DNA from: Punctularia strigosozonata HHB-11173 SS5
Taxonomy: Eukaryota; Basidiomycota; Agaricomycetes; Corticiales; Punctulariaceae
Direction of reading: 5' to 3'
Assembly: GCF_000264995.1 (NCBI RefSeq)
Contig: NW_006767435.1
Coordinates: forward strand, 2,725,208-2,789,207
DNA length: 64,000 bases
This document shows, one piece after another, positions 1 to 11,044 of this stretch. The stretch's first letter is position 1; every line of letters starts with the position of its first letter. The notes below the pieces were generated by a model that saw only the letters and a list, made by a program, of their open reading frames with translations, was not told the origin of the DNA and made no database searches. The position numbers and the translations under genes were made by a program.

Positions 1-1969
1 GACCATTGATATCGATAAATGTCCTCTTCCGGCCATTTTTGACCTACTGGGAGTCCTTCAACGGGAGTGGCGAGAGCGTATAGCTCGCTGAGGAGCGCCT
101 TGATCATAATAACGTGAGACATGGGGTCCAAGACAAGCTTCAGCTCGTTGTTGGGAACGCGCGACGTGCGCAAGACATGGAGCGCGTGTTGAAAGGGTAC
201 CCCCAGCAATCGCTCCATCGGTGTGCCATATGGAGACGGTTCATGCAGCGCGGCGTACCAGTCGATTGCAGTTTGGGCATCCCATAATTTCGGCTCGCAT
301 GGAAGACGGAAATTGATCTCAGACGTCAGGTAGCAGGCGGGCAACGCAAAGGACATGCGAAGCATGACATCGTGCAGATACGACAGCCATAGAGATCTGA
401 ATCGAGGATTAATCGCGGTGGTATCGAGTGGCATTGGAACGCACCGTTTCATGGTCTCGTGCTTCGCCCAGCTTTCCCAAGCTATCTCGATGCTGGTAGG
501 GTTGGTGGGATCTATCGTCGGAGGTAACCATGTCGCGTTCTTCTCGAGCGTGCCACATCGGCGAATAAGCTGCGCCAGACCAGAGAAGCGTGAGCGGACA
601 CTAACCCCAGGAATGATGTTCCTTACCATAACCAACATTCCATGGTATAAGCTAGATATTGATCGCTCTTCCACATCTTGGTGGTGAAGTCCAATCAATT
701 GCAGCAGAGTGACCGCTAGAACGAGATTCGATAGTTGACAGTTCGTCAGCTTTCGAGACTGGAAGGAGAGGTCAGGCAACGTCGAACACCTAATCCCTAC
801 ATGCACTCACGAATTCGCGCGGTATTGACTCTCGAGATGACGCCATAACTCGTCTGCAGTACGCAGAAGCTCTGGACGTCTTGATGAAAAGGGAACCACA
901 TGCTCGAAAAGCATCCACAAGCATTGGATATTTCGGCAACTTTGCCAGGGCAGACGCCTATTGCCTTCGATTAGCTCAAACTGCACGAGGTAAGACGAAC
1001 ATCGTACATACATGAAACACAGGCATTTGCACAAGGTATTCAGAGTAGAACAATGACTCTAACAATCCAATCTCATGAACTGTAATCGCTCGCTTATCGG
1101 GAATGGACTCACCATATTGCTCAAGTTCTTGTTCCGTCTCGGGGCCGTTGGGATAGGCGGTGGGAGCAAAGGAGGGAGCAGTTCCAGCCATAGGGTCGAA
1201 AGGCGCCGTCGATTCTGTCGAATGTGGGTCAACCCTTGGTGGTGGTGGTACGTTTTGCACCTCGGACTCTGGCAGGAAGACTTCATTGAATAGCTCATCG
1301 AATATGTTGCCAGGCGGTTGCTGATTGGCGTCAGGAACAGGGTAGGGCTCGGATGTTCCTATAGGCGTTATTGGCACATGAAGCATTCCGGAAGCAACAG
1401 AGGTCGACGCAGTTCCCGGCGTGAGACTGAGTAGAGCATTGCGCAAATCTTCAGGAGTGGCTCCTGTAAAAGATTCGGTTGGCCGATTGCTTCCAGAAGA
1501 TGCACTGGGTTCAACAGTCGCTGGTTTCGATGTCCTACGGATACAAATCAGAACCAACGAATGAGCTTGCCCAAGTGTCTCTACAAACTCGCCCTTTCGC
1601 GCATGCTCTACTATGTCTTGCAAGCAGATCAGTGCGAGTAAATTCGGCTTTACATCGCTGCAAGCAGGACACATCTGATGAGGCCGGCTTCGGGACGGAT
1701 CAAATAGACCACCGACGTACAGGACAGATATGCAGACCTTCTCGCGTGTCTGGAATGGCGTTAACCACCTGATGGTTGTATCAGGAGCCAGGGTCCCACG
1801 TACGAGTTTTCATGTGGCGATTCAAATGGGTGGTTCGAGTATATTTAGCATTACAGAACGGGCACTGCTTGGTTTGTGGCAACACAGGCACGTTCCCGCC
1901 ATGACGCCGCATGTTCGGCGATATAACAGACATCTGCTGGCGCAGAGACTGGGTGGGTGCTTTGGACAT
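1..1969 (-). CDS. C2H2-type zinc finger transcription factor with fungal-specific regulatory domain (3' part outside window)
   Basis: The gene starts at ATG 1967-1969 and reads leftwards off the window. Exon 1 carries a first finger, CPFC-x12-H-x3-H, whose last histidine codon is completed across an intron. After two more short introns a second finger follows, CPRC-x12-H-x3-C, so it is a C2HC variant. A Ser/Pro-rich linker leads to a segment like the start of the fungal transcription factor domain (FYSEYLVQMPVFH, then ACGSLFIKTSRASAYCRRVM), which continues to position 1. It is probably a nuclear DNA-binding regulator; its targets are unknown. The next gene (ferric reductase) lies on the same strand upstream of it, so control of that gene is possible but not shown. 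Family call is firm; exon edges are inferred. Confidence 0.8.
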
Positions 1970-2399
1970 GTCGAATGGGGAAACGAAGGAGGTGATGATG
2001 AACTGTGAGTGGATGAACAGCAGTTACTTGGGTGTGTCGGCAAGATAGACACATGCAAGCCTCGGCATCAACCCAGGAGAGGGTGGCTATGCACTGCTTG
2101 CTCGGCGTTTGAGCTACGTGAGCAGAGAACTGCTAGCAAGCAAGGGACGACTTGCGGCCCTCCCATATATGTCATCATTGCATTCACCGTATACCGATGG
2201 AGTACTCCCGTATGAGCGCGCACGCACAGGCATCTAACTAATCCATTTTCGTACGTCGTTTCGTTCGTTCGTAAGTCATGTACGGATAGGGATACAGCTT
2301 TCCAAACAATCTAGGCTCCTCTAGCTATAACAGGATACATATATCTATCTATGCGGAACTCACAACAACACTCAAGGAAAACGCAAGCCGGGTGGAGAA
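1970..2399. other. Intergenic region upstream of the C2H2 regulator
   Basis: This 430-nt spacer holds the promoter of the C2H2 regulator and the 3' end of the ferric reductase gene. I see no gene, repeat or clear core promoter motif in it. Confidence 0.5.
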
Positions 2400-4653
2400 T
2401 CACCATCCGAAGACCCTGAAGAATATCGTCAGCACGCAGCTCAGTTGCCCCGGGTTTCCGCAGTTGAGAACATGGCGGACTCACTCTTGATGGATCTCTA
2501 CACCGCCGACGGATCTCATGGCTGCGATGCCAAGGGCGCCGATAGAGTCTTTGACCTCTTCTCCCAGAGACCCCGGTCCGCAAACGCCTACGACGACACC
2601 AGAAAGAGAAGTATCGACACATTTTTTGTCCGACCCCAAACGAGCCATCACAGACTCGAGGATGGCTGTCGTTCGAGGTCTTCCGGCTTCAAGGCTCATC
2701 CCATACGGAAGGCAGAGTTTGGAGTTTTCCTGATATGCCGACGCTCGGGTATAGTGCACCGAGATCTCAAGCGCTACCGAGCTGGGCCACGCCTCTTGTA
2801 GCGAGGCCAAGGTTGGCATAAGAGCTTTCAGAGATCCTAGCGGAACATTAGACCAGGTTGAATGCATCGTGGTATCACCAACCTGGTTCCCTTACGCTCC
2901 AAACGACGCGAACGGTCTTCAGATGAGTTTGACCATTCGCGGCGGATCGCATGATGTCTTGGGCAGCGGCCATGATGAAGGTGATCCCGCTTCCTCCTGC
3001 TATCAAGACAGCAGCAGAGAAACTGTTCAATAGAGTATGACCGGTTCCGCCTATTAAAAGAGAACATCAAGACATATTGCTTCCACGCTCGAGCAACGAC
3101 TTGCCGTAGGGACCCTCGACCCACATCCGGACGATCTTCGAGGTCGTGGCCTCTTCCTTGTCACTTCTTCCATCGCCGCGGGCATAATTGTACAGGTCAG
3201 TGGTCCAACCTCCGGTCGCCTTGCACATGAGGACCAGATTCTCCTCTGTCCGCGGTGCAGTGGCAATGGTGAACGGATGTGCTTCACTCCAACGGAACAT
3301 ACCCATCCCAGAGGTCAGAACTCGGACGCGAACATGCTGTCCTGGCCTAAAGTAGATAGTAAATATGCAAGTTTATCAAGGCATGTCGTACATCGTTCAC
3401 TTGCCTCCAACCAGCGTTCAGCGGGACCGTGACGCGCGTCATGCCCAACTCCGGAATGGGAGAGATGGTAGCAGTGACGATGCGGGTTCTGATAAGGCGC
3501 AGGGCACGGTCGGCAGCATAAATCATCGCTGTAGCGAATGCGTACTTCGCCGTGGTCGCTTCGTGATAGTAGATCTAGGCACATCGGTTGAGCATTCCTG
3601 TTTTCATACATCAGAGCTCTTTGTGACTCACCAGCACTACCAACACGACCAATCCCACGATATGCGAAACGTAGAAGGCCCGATACCACCGGCGGCGTAT
3701 CACCGGCAGGCTCATGATGATAATGAGGACATCGAGGGTCACCATGGCGGTAAGCCCATAGATCTTCTCGGGTTCGTTCAGCTTCGAAAGCGTGTTGTTC
3801 ATGGAATACTTGATGATGTACGTGAATCCGTGAAAGTTGGCAGCGATCGCAACAGTTATGCCGGCGACACGATGGAGATGGTTTAACTAAAGAGACACGA
3901 TCAGAAAGTACACTCATTGCCGAATTGAGATGACTGACCTTCTCGTAACCCACACCAACCAACCATCCGATGGGGTTGTTCTTCGTTGACAGAGTGTACA
4001 CGATAGGGAACTGCGAGATCGCTACGTAGCCAAAGCGCTTGCCCTTGACAAACGGGTTGATGTTGTAGAACGTCGCGAACAGGACAGATCCGATGTACAC
4101 TGCGGAAATAATAAGGCTGCCGACGGAATAACGTTCCGTAATGGGCGTTCGCAGCAGAGCAGACAGGATTGGAAATCGTGTCGAATATGATGCCAGTCGC
4201 GGATGCGCGCGGTTAGGCGGGCGGACCACACTGGACGCATCAAATTTTTCGTCCGATACCCTACGTGGACGTGAATCGGTTAAACGGAAAACAGGGTAAT
4301 TTGCGATGAAATATTCACTCGGAATCAACAGGACTAGAAGCAATGTTCGGCTGAGGCGTCTCTGGGACATGTGCAGGGAGAGTGACTCGGCGCAGAAGCC
4401 AGCCGGCACCCCATTCTGCCTTGTGGCGAAACCTCGCAATGGCCCACGGTGCGAGGGCCAGGGTGAATGCTGCCAGGCAGCCAAGGTAGAACACCTCGAG
4501 CCAGAATATCAGCTGCAAATCGGTATTGGGAGGAGGGGGACCAAGGGAATCTCCACCGCCGGGCGACGTAGAATTGCCAGACACCAGAGTAGAGGAAGAG
4601 GGCTCGGCGGCACCTGCAGCGGTGGGGAAACTGACAATGGAGCCGTCAGACAT
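2400..4653 (-). CDS. Ferric reductase transmembrane component FRE-A (FRE/NOX family metalloreductase)
   Basis: A plasma-membrane flavocytochrome that moves electrons from NADPH through FAD and two hemes to extracellular ferric iron. It starts at ATG 4651-4653. The order is a first membrane segment, then the ferric reductase core with two H-x13-H heme pairs (HRVAGITVAIAANFH and HIVGLVVLVVLIYYH after splicing). An FAD-binding part follows (RPGQHVRVRVL, HPFTIATAP), then an NAD-binding part (EGPYGK, VLIAGGSGI, VCGPGSL). About seven introns. The apparent stop at 2481 lies inside an intron: splicing to a 16-nt last exon (2400-2415) gives the usual family C-terminus, VFGW. All expected cofactor motifs are present. 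FRE-B next door is a tandem paralog. A TATA box and GATA sites lie upstream. Confidence 0.9.
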
Positions 4654-4715
4654 GAAGCAGGCACCGGCGAGTCTAGGGGGCGGGAGTCCGGTCTGCTGCG
4701 CTCAGATCTCTATCG

Positions 4716-4722
4716 TTTTATA
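4716..4722 (-). promoter_or_regulatory. TATA box of FRE-A
   Basis: TATAAAA read on the minus strand, about 69 nt upstream of the FRE-A start codon. The paralog FRE-B has the same box, CCTATAAAA. Confidence 0.7.
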
Positions 4723-5538
4723 GGCAGACCGCTGCGCGCTGAGTGGACGGTTTGCCGCACCGCATCGAACATCTCGGGTGGACCTAGGCGCGGGACCAAA
4801 GATCGTTCCTGCATGTGGAACGACGAGGTGCTGACGGGGTGGACAGGTTGGTGCATGCGGTCTCCCGAGAATCATTGCGCCTCGAAATGGGGAAGAAGGC
4901 AACGTCGAAGTCGCGATAGCGCGCGCATCGGCGGGCGACGAAGCAACCGGGTCGATTGCGCTGCCCCGATATGGACAGGCATCGCGCAATCCGATGCACG
5001 TCGGTGCTACTGGAAGCATATGCACCGGGTTCCACCAAGCGAGGTCGCATCTTCGCTGGGTTCTGACGTCCGAGGTATGTAAGGAGGTGTTCGAGCAGGA
5101 GCCGCGCCAAGGTCGATTTTTTCCGGCGTTGGCCGTGCCGATCAGGGTGAACACCGGTGCAGTCAGATGAAGTCCGGCGCGGCAGAGTTTCGAGCGCAAC
5201 TCCGAGGCAAAGACGGTGCTGGCTGCCATCCTACTCCCCACATCCAGTTTCTGCTAGTGTATCAGCTCCGGTGATGATATTTGCATCTGCAACGATGCCT
5301 GATCGCTACGAACTAGGCTGGGCGCAAGCAACCGGCGCCCAACAAGTGCGCTGATGCACATGTTGCGATGCCAACGTCGTAAAGAATTGCGAGAAGCGAG
5401 CTGAATTTCTGGCTCAGTATATAAATATAATGAAGGAGAAGGTCCAGTAATATGAGCACCATCGCTAGAGTTGTGACGAATACGAGGGATCAAGACGCGT
5501 GCCACGTCGCCATCATGCAACCGTCATCGCGGCTTCAT

Positions 5539-5551
5539 CTTATCAGATAAG
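5539..5551. promoter_or_regulatory. Palindromic GATA-factor site upstream of FRE-A
   Basis: CTTATCAGATAAG contains ATCAGATAA, which fits the ATCWGATAA element bound by iron-responsive GATA repressors of the SRE1/SreA/Fep1/Urbs1 group. It lies about 890 nt upstream of the FRE-A start. Binding is inferred. Confidence 0.55.
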
Positions 5552-5602
5552 TATCACACAACGGGCAAAGATAACCGAACAAGATCCGGAGAACATATCA
5601 AG

Positions 5603-5614
5603 CTTATCAGATAG
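5603..5614. promoter_or_regulatory. Second GATA-factor site upstream of FRE-A
   Basis: CTTATCAGATAG shares the TTATCAGATA core with the site 50 nt away. Two such sites within 76 nt, next to an iron-uptake gene, form a plausible regulatory cluster. Confidence 0.5.
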
Positions 5615-5738
5615 CGTCGTTTGCCGGAGCACCTGTCATCGCGACATCGTCTGGCTCGTAAGTCGTATACAGATACAGTATCGCAGACAATCTACACCTA
5701 ACGTAAACTCGCCGCTTCAAGCCCTGAAGGCAACAAAG

Positions 5739-7974
5739 TCACCAGCCGAAAACCCTAGAGGATGGGACGGTCAGTCAGAAACTCCAGAGGCTACGCGGAA
5801 GACGCACTCTTCGTGGATCTCGACTCCTCCCACTGATTTCATTGCTGTGGCATCGAGGGTACCGATCGAGTTGCGAACCACTTCTCCGAGAGATGCCGGT
5901 CCGCAAACGCCGACGATGACGCCCGAGAGCGCCTTAGTCTCTGCACCCTGTTTGCCGGAGGTCATACGGTCCATCAGGGACGTAAGGATCGCTGCCGTCC
6001 GGGGCCGACCAGGTTGAAGACTCAGTCCGCATGGAAGACACGTGCTCATGTCATCCAGTTTTCCGAGGGCTCTGGTATAGTGGACAGAGATCTCCAACGA
6101 AACCGAGCTCGGCCACGCCTCCAGCAAAGAGGATAAAGTGGGCATCAGAGCCTTCAGGGATCCTAGCCAATCATCAAAACGGTGCACCCACGCTAAGGAT
6201 AGCGCACCAACCCGTGTCTCTGACGCTCCAGACAATACGGACATTCTTGAGATGGCTCTGCCCTTCGGCGGCATTCCGCAAGATATCCTGAGCTGCAGCT
6301 ATCACGAACGCGATCCCGCTTCCGCCCGCTATCAGAACTGTAGCGGAGAAGCTATTGAAAAGAGTATGGTTCGTTCCACCTGATAGCAATCAGACAGTGA
6401 TTCTATGCTGATAATGAAGTGCTTACCGTAAGGCCCCTCGATCCAAACGTGCACAGTCCTCGAGGCAGTAGGCTCTTCATTGTCACGCTTTCCGCAGGCG
6501 AGGTTGTATAGGTTGGTCGTCCAGCCGCCGGTCGCCTTGCACATGAGGACCAGGTTCTCCTCCGTCAGCGGTGCAGTTGAGATGGTGAATGGATGAGACT
6601 CGGACCAACGGAGCAGTCCCATCCCGGAGGACAGAATCCTGATACGAACGTGTTGCCCCGGCCTTATCAAGGTAGTGAGCATTGATTTCTGCAAGGCAAG
6701 ATATGCACGATACCTCCATCCGGCGTTGTATGGGACGGTGATCCGCGTCATACCCAGCTCTGGGATCGGAGAGAGGGTACCAGTGACGATGCGACTCCGG
6801 ATGAGACGAAGTGCGCGATCAGCGGCATAGAGCATCGCCGTACCAAAGGCGTATTGCGCGGTCCTTGCTTCGTGATAGTAAGTCTTGCAGTGAACGACGG
6901 CATCAGTACGTGTCTATTCTGAGGCAAGGCATGGACTAACCGTCACGACGAACATGATGGCGCCGAAGACATGCGAGACGTAGAAAACACGGTACCAGCG
7001 CCGGCGCAGCACTGGGAAACTCAGCATTATCAAGAGTACATCGAGGACCATCATCGCCGCAAGACCCCAAATGTTCTCGGCTTGCTTGAACTTCGTCGTG
7101 AGATCGCCGTTCTTGGAGTACTTGAAGATGTATGCGAATCCATGGAAGTTGCTACTGATGGCTATGGCAATGCCTACGACGCGGTGAAGGTAGTTCAACT
7201 GCACGTATGGGTCAGAGACTGCAATTTTCGCCGCAGATCATGAGCGGCGGACCTTCTCATATCCCACTCCCGCCAACCATGCGACGGGGTTATTCTTCAT
7301 GACCAAAGAAAAGGCGAGGGGAAGCTGGGCGATCGCCACATAGCCGAAACGGGTACCCTTGATGAACGGATTGATGTTGTAGAACGTCGCAAATAAAGTA
7401 GAACCGATGAACACGAGAGAGATGATAACTCTGCCGACGGTGTAGCCTTCCATTACGGGCGCACGCAAGAACGCAGACAGACGGGGAAAGTATGTCGAAT
7501 ACGATGCTAGTCGAGGTTTCATACGGATGGGGGTATGAGGGGAGCTGGACGCGTCGTATTTTTCGCTAGAAATCCTACGGTAGAAATGTCAGTGCTTTTG
7601 GAGACGAGATACAGAGACGAGACGTACTCAGAATCAACAGGACTAGATGGCAGACTCGGCTGCGATGACTCCAACATATGGGCTGGGAGGGTAATTCAAC
7701 GCAGAATCCAGCCGGCACACCATTCCGCCTTATGACGGAACCTAGCGATGGCCCATGGCGCAGCGGCTAGGGCAAATGCTCCAAGGCAGCTGAGATAAAA
7801 CACCTCCAGCCAGTATATCAGCTCCATGTTGGGATTGAGGCGGCCGTGACCGCCGCTACCGTGGCCGCCTGCATCGTGCCCCGTAGTATTGGTAGTGCCA
7901 GACGCGGAACTACCGTGACCAGAGGTGGCCCTAGTCGCGTCAGAACTGCCAATGGTGGTACTGGCATGAGCCAT
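5739..7974 (-). pseudogene. Ferric reductase FRE-B, tandem paralog of FRE-A with an in-frame stop near the N terminus
   Basis: The same family and exon layout as FRE-A. Heme pairs HRVVGIAIAISSNFH and HVFGAIMFVVTTYYH (both H-x13-H), RPGQHVRI, HPFTIS, EGPYGK, AGGSGI and VCGPASL are all present. The last exon is again 16 nt (5739-5754) and encodes VFGW. The homologous start is ATG 7972-7974; an upstream in-frame ATG at 8046 lies only about 17 nt from the TATA box and is unlikely. In exon 1, TGA at 7696-7698 stands where FRE-A has CGA. I found no splice that removes it. Either the gene is a young pseudogene, or translation starts at the following ATG (MLESSQPS), losing only the first membrane segment. 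The rest looks intact. Confidence 0.75.
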
Positions 7975-8056
7975 GGTGAGAACTAAAGTGGGCGAGGTGA
8001 ATGCAGCGGGTAGCCAAGGGTAGGACGTCCATGTTCCTGCATCCATATTTTGCCCA

Positions 8057-8063
8057 TTTTATA
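8057..8063 (-). promoter_or_regulatory. TATA box of FRE-B
   Basis: TATAAAA on the minus strand, about 89 nt upstream of the ATG at 7974, in the same CCTATAAAA context as FRE-A. Its position argues for the 7974 start. Confidence 0.65.
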
Positions 8064-9737
8064 GGTAAGCCGCCGTGCACCACTCCGGTCATGGATGCTT
8101 GGGGCGCGCCGCAGATTGTCAGAAAATTCGTCGAGGCGGGACGCGGGCTAGAGGCGCGAAACTGGAAGTAACCGCTGCGCATTGAGATCCCGAGGGAGTG
8201 GATTATGTGAGAAAAAACGGTGCATGCGTTTGTCTACGAACGCCAGCTGGGTCGCGAGATGAAGGGAATGACATGCAAACATCCTGAGGCGGTCGCAGAA
8301 GAAGCAACCGGTTCGATGGTGCCTTGCCTAAACGGTAGAGGCCCCTACAACGCCGATGCAACTCAGTATTGTACCAAGCACATGCTTAACCGGGTCTGCG
8401 AAGTAGCGCGACTGAAGGATGGATTCGACCCATGCTTCTCAATGAGCTCCGCCGCAGCACCGAGGAGTGTCTACGCTTTCAGATTTGGCCGTGGCGATCG
8501 AAGGAAGTTGTAGGTACCGGAGCTGCCTCGGTAGAGCCCCAGCCAAGACAATTGTACCCAATTTCACTGCGAATGCTCCCTGATTATCTCCGGAGTTCCC
8601 GGTATCGCGGTCAGCTCGTGAAGAATCATCTCCACCGATAGAGACGAACTGACTGATTTGCGCCTCCACCGAAGGCACGGGCATTGCTTGAAAGACACGG
8701 AAGCGGATATATTCTTGGCACAACTCAACCCGAGGAGCAAGATATATTCCGGCTAATACGTGTATCGTTTTCAGCGTTGTAAACTGTAGGCGCAAATGAA
8801 GATTATTAGAGAAGGGGCGAGCGCATCCCGTGACATGCATACGATCGGATGGTCACGGAACCGCTATCAGCCTGTTGATCTTATCAGATAGCACGAAATT
8901 GTAATCAGATAGGCCCAGGGTTCTAGATAACGAATTAGCCGGTGTAGCGAACGGATCGAGGGGCGAAGGCTGAACGTTGAAACGTTGACTAGGATGAAAT
9001 CAGAAGCGTCCTGGAGCGCGAGGAACCCATGCGAGCCATGTGAGTGTGTGAGAGTATAATATTACACGGTGAGAGTCGCCCCTTAGTTCGTTGACGGCCT
9101 CCACGAGATGGAACATGGCTCATTTGTCCAGCGTTCTTCTGAGGCACCCGAGTTCTGACCAAATAATGAGCCCCGCGCAGGCACGTGAAGCCGAAAGCAT
9201 ACCAACGAATGCCAACGTCCAACGATGATGCAGTGAACGTCGTTACTTATCTCCGCCCGATACGACCGCTGCCAGGAATATCGGCCCATTTTCGGCCTGG
9301 GTTTCCGAAGTACTCGCAGACGAATATGGCTGGGATCGGCGGAGATTATGCACATAGGAGTTCGATGTCCGTAACGATCGCAACGCTGAAGCATCTGCGG
9401 CGTTTTCGGATATGCCAGGAGTCATTCGTGAGGATACCAGACCAGAGGAAGCTATTGAGGGCAGTAAATCCTGGAATCGGGGGTCAAGAGGCACCAGGAG
9501 GCTCAAGTCCATCTGATGACACCGGGACATCTCTCGTACATCCATCGACCTTCATGCATCTTCGTTCTGTACGTAGAGATACGAATGAGCCAGGCCAGTG
9601 TAAATCGACATGCTCCTGGTGGCGCCCCGTTAATTCATACTCGAAATCGCAGGAGCAGCGGTGATAATGATCTGCAGCGTCCTTTCTCGCAATCGCGCGG
9701 AAGATGACAAAGTCGCATTATTCAGACGCACGCCGAA
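8064..9737. other. Long intergenic region upstream of FRE-B
   Basis: About 1.7 kb. The first 300-400 nt resemble the FRE-A upstream region, and a GATA cluster lies at 8880-8931. Open frames between 8439 and 9664 occur on both strands, but I recognise no domain and see no consistent splicing. Confidence 0.5.
8880..8931. promoter_or_regulatory. GATA-site cluster upstream of FRE-B
   Basis: CTTATCAGATAG (8880-8891), AATCAGATAGG (8903-8913) and TAGATAAC (8924-8931) lie within 52 nt, about 905-957 nt upstream of the FRE-B start. This closely matches the 886-961 nt spacing at FRE-A. Confidence 0.5.
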
Positions 9738-10796
9738 TTACTCCTCGTCGCTCTCGAATTCAATAGCTTGCACCTTGCGCGCTTTCTTGTTCGGGTTTGC
9801 GAGCGACGCACCGCGTGGTGCGCGGCTGGAAGTCGCTGGGACAACGGATTTTTCTATCACGAGGCGCGATTTATTTCATGGGCGCCGAGACGACATAAGC
9901 GATTGGACCTACTCGGTTTGACCTGGACGGCCGCTCGTGGAGCAGAGGCGAGCCGAGATTTGAGACGGTCGAGCTCGTCCGTGGGCGCATTTGCTTTCGG
10001 CGGGAGTGCCTCGGGTGCCTCCTTTTCCTTGTCCTGCGCAATGTCCGTTGGCTGACTCGCACTTGCTTTACGCTTGGATGGCGCTGCAGTCGTGGAGGGC
10101 AGTGTTGGCGTATAAGTTGCAGTGGCCAAGGAAGTAGCTGCCGAAGGGTAGAGTTGGCACTTGTGCGATTGCGCTCGAAGCGCAATCTGCTCTAGGCTTC
10201 AGGAATGTATGCCTAGAACATATTCGATGATCAAGAACACACCGCAGTGAAGGTGGAGGCGGCGGCGGCAGCAGCTTCTTCGGGCGACAGTTCCTCGAGC
10301 CCTACCCGCGTCGGGTTCTTGGACGACGGATTGAACGCGAGCTAGATGGGCATTTAATCGGTCAACGTGCGCCCCGATAGGACATGAGGGCATGTGTTAT
10401 CACACCTCACGTTAATCTGTACGCCTCTGTCTGCGTGAGAGCTCCAGTTCTCTATGTGGAGCTGACCTCCGACAAAGGCATCCCTCAGTCCATCTGCGAA
10501 ACGTTCCTGGACGGTCGACGACTTCGTTCCCTACACACCAGTGGCGTTCGTTCGGGCTCAATGAGCGCCTCTGATAGAAGTTGCGTACGTACGACGGCCC
10601 CGAGTATGTCCTCGGCCGTCCACCGTCCGCGCCACCATCGTCCATCTGCTGCGGAACCGGACGCGGAAAGACCGACGTGCAGCGTCCAAGCGTGGTCGTC
10701 GACGCGCGAGATGACGACAAAGCGAGACGCGCCTTGGTAAATGAGCTGGATGAGCTCGTCGAGGGCGGTGAAAGCAAGCAACGCGTCGGAGGCCAT
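9738..10796 (-). CDS. Candidate PAXX/XRCC4-like non-homologous end-joining accessory protein
   Basis: Five exons give about 271 residues from ATG 10794-10796 to the stop at 9738-9740. Exon 1 includes FVVISRVDDHAWTLHV and GRWWRGRWTAEDI; exon 2 has QLHIENWSSHADRGVQIN; exon 3 has SSKNPTRVGLEELSPEEA; exon 4 has QIALRAQSHKCQLYPS. A Lys/Ser/Pro-rich linker follows with a short helical stretch (TDELDRLKSRLASA). The protein ends in SLANPNKKARK followed by IEFESDEE. A beta-rich head, a short helix and a basic-then-acidic tail with an aromatic residue resemble PAXX, whose tail (SLINPGFKSKK, then VDFDET) binds Ku. The match is by pattern only, so function is inferred. It is divergent from the guanylyltransferase gene, with a 248-nt shared promoter. 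Confidence 0.45.
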
Positions 10797-11044
10797 GCAG
10801 AGTCCAGCCAGCTATGCCGAGCGCAGTAAATCCGAGATGCGGGTGTGTTTATGGTGAACGGAGGCCGAGTGAGTGGCCGATGAGAGTCGCGACGAAGGAG
10901 AGGCGGAGTAGAGACGGGCGGTGTCCGCCCAAGGCTTGTCGAGATCCGGCTGCCGCAGCCCGCGCCGCGTGCGGACACGTCTCAATAAATATTTCGCACT
11001 CGACACGTTCGTTCCTCGTTCAACACCTCCACACTCCCCACACC

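Larger units (their letters stand above)
4723..5738. other. Intergenic region between the two ferric reductases
   Basis: About 1 kb with no convincing gene. The block from about 4940 resembles the FRE-B upstream region near 8301 (both contain GAAGCAACCGG followed by TCGAT), so the duplication included promoter DNA. GATA sites lie at 5539-5614. Confidence 0.6.

Noticed and set aside
7975-8046. Upstream in-frame ATG at 8046 as the FRE-B start
   Set aside because: It lies about 17 nt from the TATA box, leaving no room for a leader; FRE-A aligns with the ATG at 7974.
8439-9664. Overlapping open frames in the region upstream of FRE-B
   Set aside because: Frames on both strands overlap, start at non-ATG codons in places, and show no domain.
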